DNA from: Trissonchulus latispiculum
Lineage: Eukaryota; Nematoda; Enoplea; Enoplida; Ironidae
DNA: 64,000 nt
Assembly (NCBI GenBank): GCA_030248195.1
Contig: JASAND010018443.1
Coordinates: forward strand, 1 to 64,000
Direction: 5' to 3'
Made by a program: the position numbers and the translations under genes. Each line of letters begins with the position of its first letter. Position 1 is the first letter of the stretch. The notes under the pieces are model-generated. The model saw nothing but the letters and a program-made list of their open reading frames with translations, did not search any database and was not told the DNA's origin. Shown in pieces: positions 59,801 through 64,000 of this stretch.

Positions 59801-61016
59801 TTACATATAACATATATATTTACAAAATGGGAACATTAGTTTGTCAACAATAATTGTCACATTTGAGATTCTTTCCACTGAATATCTTGATCCAGGTCGT
59901 TGCAGACGAGCCCATTCTAGTACATCCACCAGATCTAGTTGATTCAGAAGCTTATAAAAGTCTGCTTGGTTTCCAACTGTCATCGGGTATTTCAGCATTT
60001 CTGTATTTCCGCTGGCGTAGAAATACGTCAATTCATCAGTAACAACGTTCCGCAAAACATAGCCAAAGCAGATACTTCACTTGCCAGTGGCCCTCTGTTT
60101 GCTAAAAGTTTCTTCACAATAGCTCTTAATCTCATCCATATCCATGTGATTGAGCTGGTAGTTGTATCGGCATTGTAATTTTGTCTCTCGGTGGTGAGTT
60201 TTGATGAAATGCCAGTTTGCTTGATAAACCATATCTATTGCTTCATCTCCAAACACTGTCGGCGAATCATTCTCCTCCGTCGGCTCGGTGGTCTTTATCG
60301 TTTTTGTTGCTGGTGGTGTTTGTTCCGTTGTTGGTTCTGGTCTCCGCTTCTTTGTTCCATCTGGGTGAATTCGTTTGCAATGTGCCATCAGGAGATCCTG
60401 CCTGGCAAACACGCAACCACATTTTATACAGGCAAACGGCAATGACTGCAAATGCTGCTCTCTGACATGGCGTTGATACGTATCTGACCGAGAGAATGCC
60501 CGGGAGCAATCGAAGCAATGCTTAGGTTATCCCTCCCGAGCCTTGCCACCATCGATATGAATCCGTTTATGATGTGCGGCTAGTTCTTCCTTGCTTGTAA
60601 AGGCACGATTACATTCTTCACAGATGAACTTCCTCAATTGCTTATGCTGTTCTCGAAAGTGGCGCTGGTAGGTATCTGTTCGCAGAAACGTCTGGGAGCA
60701 ATGACCGCAATGAATCCTGACCTGAAACAAAAACTCGATTATAAGCAAACGAAAGAGACATTGCAGGTGGTACTATTTGGAGCTAACTCTTACCTCAAAT
60801 CCGCTTATCTCTAAACCACTAATCCTCTTATCTCTAAACCACTAATCCGCTTAAACCACTAATCCTCTTATCTCTAAACCTCTTATCTCTAATCCGCTTA
60901 TCTCCAAACCGCAAATACTCTTATCTCTAAACCACTAATCTCACAACCTCTTACCTCAACCTCTAAGCTAAAAACCTCTGTAAAACTATTACCTGCACAT
61001 TGGTCTCTCCTTCCAT
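59801..61016 (-). pseudogene. Spliced C2H2 zinc-finger gene with Polinton-type tail, right copy, broken
   Basis: Exon 1 is 60993-61016 (MEGETNVQ in the same phase) and exon 2 begins at 60721. All four fingers are complete here, including ICEECNRAF and CSRAFSRSDTYQRHVREQH. A TAA replaces a GAA seen in the left copy near 60527, an isolated nonsense change. After the fingers comes a linker and then a tail with ANWHFIKTHHRETKLQCRYNYQL. A one-base shift near 60070 separates the last part (59801-60055), which contains DVLEWARLQRPGSRYSVERI and NVTIIVDKL. This tail resembles the region found between zinc fingers and polymerase in other Polinton-type proteins, as far as I can recall. No polymerase follows. 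Confidence 0.78.
60722..60992 (-). repeat. Minisatellite-filled intron of the right zinc-finger gene
   Basis: Complementary words (CTTATCTCTAAACCACTAATC) mirror the left intron but in a shorter array. The splice signals GTAATAG and TTTGTTTCAG are conserved. Confidence 0.78.
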
Positions 61017-61252
61017 TGTATTGTCACTGCTAGAGCCAAATGATCGTTTTAAAACCGTTTGAAATTTTGAGGCAGGTGCAAACACAGCAGAGGACCTTAC
61101 TGTTTAATGTTTCAGTATGAGCAGGTGCAAACACAGCAGGGCGCCTCAATGTTAGTTTTTGCAGTGTGTTGTTCGCTATTTCAAATGTTGTAGTGTGTTG
61201 CTTTTTCTTCTACTCGATGCTATTATACACTTGTCATTTTATTGTAGCTATT

Positions 61253-61633
61253 ATGGATCTTGTTTACGATAATTTGGTGCTATTTTGCAATTACATGAAA
61301 GCGGAACCGATATTGGATTACCTGGTGGAAGTGGGACTAATTACCACAAACGTTGCAGATAAGCTCAGGCTTTGCAGGCCTGAACACGACAGAAATTACG
61401 ATCTGTTAACGACTATTAATCGCTACGGAGCCAATGCCTCAATTCTACTTAGAGAAGCATTGCGAACATCAGGGCAGAACGACCTTATGATGATTTTGCC
61501 GGAACCTGATCAGCCATCGCAGAGTGGTGTTCCCTGGAAGATTTATTCCCGCCTAAAGATGCTTCAGCGACAAAGTCATAAAACGTTTCAGTCGGTTGGA
61601 CGTTGCATTTGTTCTAGGACCCATGGATTGTGA
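61253..61633 (+). CDS. CARD-like death-fold protein, right inverted-repeat copy (C-terminus frameshifted)
   Basis: Close homologue of the left copy. The likely start is the ATG at 61253 (MDLVYDN), giving a complete N-terminal helix before the shared EPILDYLVEVG. Upstream in-frame codons to 61166 are hydrophobic, but their left-arm counterpart is not open, so the later ATG is preferred. The death fold (about 90 residues) is intact. A 14-bp deletion near 61593 relative to the left copy shifts the frame, so the last residues differ and a stop follows at 61631-61633. The two copies are therefore damaged at opposite ends. Confidence 0.65.
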   Translation: MDLVYDNLVLFCNYMKAEPILDYLVEVGLITTNVADKLRLCRPEHDRNYDLLTTINRYGANASILLREALRTSGQNDLMMILPEPDQPSQSGVPWKIYSRLKMLQRQSHKTFQSVGRCICSRTHGL

Positions 61634-61865
61634 TGCCCGAACTGTGAAGTTCACAGAATGGCTGGTCAACCACCCCTGTAAACGATGGACAGTGCCTGAG
61701 TGGTGCATTACACCGTGGAACCATTATGACTGCAACCATTAACTTAAACTTATGCTGTATAATTAACTTTGTATAATATGTAGTCACTGGTAAACCCTGC
61801 TGTATACTGCTTGAAATAGAATTTTTCCGCCAGTTCGTTTGGTTCAACATTATCGCTACAACGAT

Positions 61866-62310
61866 CATGGTTCCGGCCACATACACCACGGAGCTTACTT
61901 TGCAGAGAAAAACTAAGCTCATATTTGAATTCTACATGGTCAAAAACCCTATAGGTAAACTTTCCCGTTAAAAACAACTTTTAGTTTTAAACTAGGGTCA
62001 GCAATGGTTCCGGCCATGGGTCACGTACAGGTTGGATCTTAGGTAATACAAGAAAACTAAGCTCATATTTGAACTCTACATGCCTGAAACCCATATGCAC
62101 ACATTTTTCCCGGCGAAAAGGGACAACTTTTAATTTTAAGCTAGGGTCAGCCATGGTTCCGGCCATGGGTCACTTGCAGCGCGGAGCTTAGGTTGTAGAG
62201 GAAAACTAAGCTCATATTTGAATTCTACATGGTCGAAAACCCCCTAGATAAACTTTCCCGTTAAGAATAAATAATTTTCAAATTTAAGCTTGGGTCAGCC
62301 ATGGTTCCGG
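61866..62310. repeat. Subterminal ~148-bp repeats, right
   Basis: Inverted copies with GGTTCCGG anchors near 61868, 62002, 62153 and 62300, matching the left array. Confidence 0.85.
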
Positions 62311-62332
62311 TCTTCCAGAAGCTACAGCTGAG

Positions 62333-62495
62333 GCTCCAGGCTTCTTTACACCACCACCTCCTCCAGAGCCTCCCGGCCTCCGGGCCTCTTTACGCCACCA
62401 CCCCCTCCAGAGCCTCCCGGCCTCCCGGCCTCTTTACACCACCACCCCCTCCAGAGCCTCCCGGCCTCTTTACACCACCACCCCCGCCAGGCTCT
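62333..62495. repeat. Terminal minisatellite, right, 4 copies
   Basis: Inverted counterpart of 49311-49600, unit CCTCTTTACACCACCACCCC plus CTCCAGAGCCTCCCGG. Fewer copies than on the left. Confidence 0.9.
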
Positions 62496-62521
62496 ACGCC
62501 TGGTGCTCACCTATTACTACT

Positions 62522-62527
62522 TACATG
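62522..62527. repeat. Polinton target-site duplication TACATG, right
   Basis: TACATG lies directly outside the right terminus (CTACT ending at 62521). The two copies mark a single integration event. Confidence 0.92.
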
Positions 62528-62652
62528 ATTTTGGTATATGCATGGCTGAATTTAGTGTACAATATACATAATTTAACCAAAGCACATGGTATACCTGCCC
62601 TGAACTAATTTCTCTAAAACCAACCTTGCTACTTGAAATAATTAGCACTATA

Positions 62653-62879
62653 TTACTCAGACAGTTGCTTCACAATGTGATAATTTCTAGTAATTAAACA
62701 TTGCAGATCTGGTCCACCGCACTGCAAACAGGACATCTGATTCTTTACACATGCGAAGATGTATGATGATATAAATCTGTCAAAAGGATGTCTAATGATG
62801 GCCCATTTATGCCAGGATGTATTCTGCCAGAATTCAGATCGGATGCTTGGCAATGTCGAGAGCCAATCTTTTGGAGTTT
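62653..62879 (-). CDS. Carbohydrate sulfotransferase-like exon
   Basis: The minus-strand exon follows an acceptor GTTTAG (62880-62881) and encodes WHKWAIIRHPFDRFISSYIFACV followed by a Cys-rich CLQCGGPDLQCLI segment. The RHPFDRFISSY motif is the 3'-PBS (PAPS-binding) motif of Golgi sulfotransferases; the C-x2-C-x5-C pattern is common in nematode-type members. The frame hits a stop at 62653. A donor (ATT/GTGAAG, near 62670) or true C-terminus cannot be decided. The ATG upstream of the acceptor is not needed. The exon lies only 126 bp from the Polinton. Confidence 0.65.
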
Positions 62880-62918
62880 CTAAACACATGCAAATGATAT
62901 CAGTTATGCTGAATATAC

Positions 62919-62986
62919 ATTATTATTATTATTATTGCTATTATTATAGTAATTATTATTGTTATTATTATTATTAATTTATTATT
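62919..62986. repeat. (TTA/TAT)n-type trinucleotide microsatellite
   Basis: TATTATTATTATTATTGCTA and related imperfect units, within the putative sulfotransferase intron. Confidence 0.8.
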
Positions 62987-63970
62987 GCTGAGGCAATAAT
63001 GGCATGCATAGTCAGCAACGAACTAATCTGATACCACTTTGGAGCCTGCCAAGACTTGACGGCAAAAAGACATGAGTATACAAAGAGTGACAAAATCAAA
63101 CAGAAACATAATCACTTTTTTCTAGTCGCACTTAGAATGGCTCATTCCCCTTCGCACAAATCGGAACTGGACAACTATTTTATTCGAGAAAATAAGTCGC
63201 TATACTGCCAAAATTTAATCTAGTTACTTTGCTTTAAACACTCCATGTTATCAAGCGCACCACTTTTGATAAGTTTAATTTTATGAAATGGGCAGATGAA
63301 TGGGTACTTCAGGCAGAAACAGACTTATAAGGTTGAACGGGATCAAGCTTGCCAAACATTAGCTACATATATGGCATATTTTAGTTATGCATTTAAATAT
63401 GTTTGCATTCAAGAAAGTAAAAATATATTTAATTTTCACTTTGTAAACTAGGCAAACTATCTACTATTAGCTTTCCTCTTAGTAATACTATTGTAGGGTA
63501 GTATTGGTTTGTTTCAGCAAGCAAAGCTGCTGAGCCTCTAAAATCAAATGTTAAATATAAAAGACGCTCGTGTTTCAATTGATCGCACTTCACATGGTCG
63601 ACTGACTCTGAAAGCAGTCCCAGTGATAACCTAAGAAATTTGACAACTATAAAACGTCTACTTTTCCTGAGAGTTGCCGCGGTTATTGCAAAAGTTTCAT
63701 CTTATATAGTTGAGTATAACTCCTGGTAAGACACATGACACAAACTGCAATGTAATTTTTGCTGTCCAGTGCAATAAAGCACTATTCATGTTTCTTTGGT
63801 AGTGGACAATGCCAGGATTACAAAGATGAAGCATGGGAACAAAAAAGACTATCGTGGACATTATACCATAACAATTTGTTCCTACTGTGTTTATATAATA
63901 TTTCATTGTACCCAACATAACTGGCTCAACTGAGCCAGGAAACCAGAAAGTCGGTGCCAGATTTCATTGT
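62987..63970. other. Non-coding, probably intronic
   Basis: AT-rich; no exon recognised. Confidence 0.4.
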
Positions 63971-63981
63971 ATTTACTTACC
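63971..63981 (-). other. Strong 5' splice donor of an upstream exon (minus strand)
   Basis: The minus strand reads AAAAG then GTAAGTAAAT, a near-consensus donor. The exon itself (from 63981 upward) runs out of the window. With the acceptor near 62880 it would define an intron of about 1.1 kb for the sulfotransferase-like gene. Confidence 0.5.
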
Positions 63982-64000
63982 TTTTAAGCAGAATTTCCAG

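Larger units (their letters stand above)
49277..62521. mobile_element. Complete Polinton/Maverick, 13,245 bp, non-autonomous (no PolB)
   Basis: The ends read AGTAGCAATAGG and, inverted, AGTAGTAATAGG. A 6-bp duplication TACATG flanks both sides (49271-49276 and 62522-62527). AG-starting termini and 6-bp duplications are Polinton hallmarks. Inside are capsid genes, an adenain-type protease, a packaging-ATPase remnant and a chromodomain-type integrase remnant. No B-family polymerase is present, though autonomous Polintons have one and are usually 15-20 kb. Most interior genes run on the minus strand. The inverted repeats are about 2.8 kb and carry genes. Confidence 0.95.
59700..62521. repeat. 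Right terminal inverted repeat of the Polinton (~2.82 kb)
   Basis: Mirror image of 49277-52135 with the same gene order. It keeps a longer 3' part of the zinc-finger gene (59801-60180) that is reduced in the left arm, and has shorter repeat arrays. Confidence 0.88.

Noticed and set aside
63697..63918. 73-aa minus-strand ORF as another sulfotransferase exon
   Set aside because: Hydrophobic start and no sulfotransferase motif; it lies in the presumed intron.

Overview
This is AT-rich eukaryotic nuclear DNA from an animal, most likely an invertebrate. The evidence is a UDP-glucuronosyltransferase gene split by a 4.5-kb intron, a sulfotransferase-like exon with splice signals, long microsatellites, Ty3/Gypsy retroelements, TIR DNA transposons with TTA target duplications, and a complete Polinton/Maverick. 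The style of the two host genes would fit a nematode or a related worm, but I cannot fix the taxon. Host genes are sparse. I recognised no tRNA, rRNA or CRISPR array.

Layout. 1-10467: Ty3/Gypsy-like element (gag tail, protease, RT, RNase H, integrase) broken by indels and split at 2213-7886 by a 5.67-kb TIR transposon. Removing that insert with one TTA copy restores the RT frame exactly. 11537-17577: a 6-kb GC-rich, frameshifted polyprotein block of unknown family that starts with a myristoylation-like MGNQFS. 17578-22300: non-coding, ending in a ~470-bp (AC)n tract. 22328-28430 (-): two-exon UGT whose intron carries dispersed repeats. 29405-32404: an exactly 3,000-bp TIR element with termini like the first but a different subterminal repeat word. 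35446-38641: two tandem 1.6-kb units, each with a perfect 17-bp-stem hairpin. 38957-39307: foldback element. 40422-43862: decayed second Gypsy element and a displaced RT fragment held between direct repeats. 44200-49270: dispersed repeats, a degenerate array and small inverted-repeat elements.

49277-62521: a 13,245-bp Polinton with AGTAG...CTACT ends and a 6-bp TACATG duplication on both sides. This is the centre of interest. Its inverted repeats are very long (~2.8 kb). Each carries a CARD-like death-fold gene and a divergent, spliced C2H2 zinc-finger gene. The interior holds a capsid module: double-jelly-roll major capsid, adenain-type protease, pVI/pX-like protein, and a frameshifted penton-like minor capsid. 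It also has an ATPase lacking its Walker B region and only the chromodomain end of the integrase. No B-family polymerase is present. Accessory genes resemble a TBP fold, a zinc-finger/NADAR fusion and a Bcl-2-like protein, with several small unknowns. ATGA stop/start overlaps link major capsid to protease and minor capsid to the pVI/pX-like protein. Read together, this is a non-autonomous, virus-derived element that kept virion and host-interaction genes (apoptosis, transcription, ADP-ribose) while losing polymerase and most of the integrase.

62653-64000 (-): part of a sulfotransferase-like gene that continues beyond the window.
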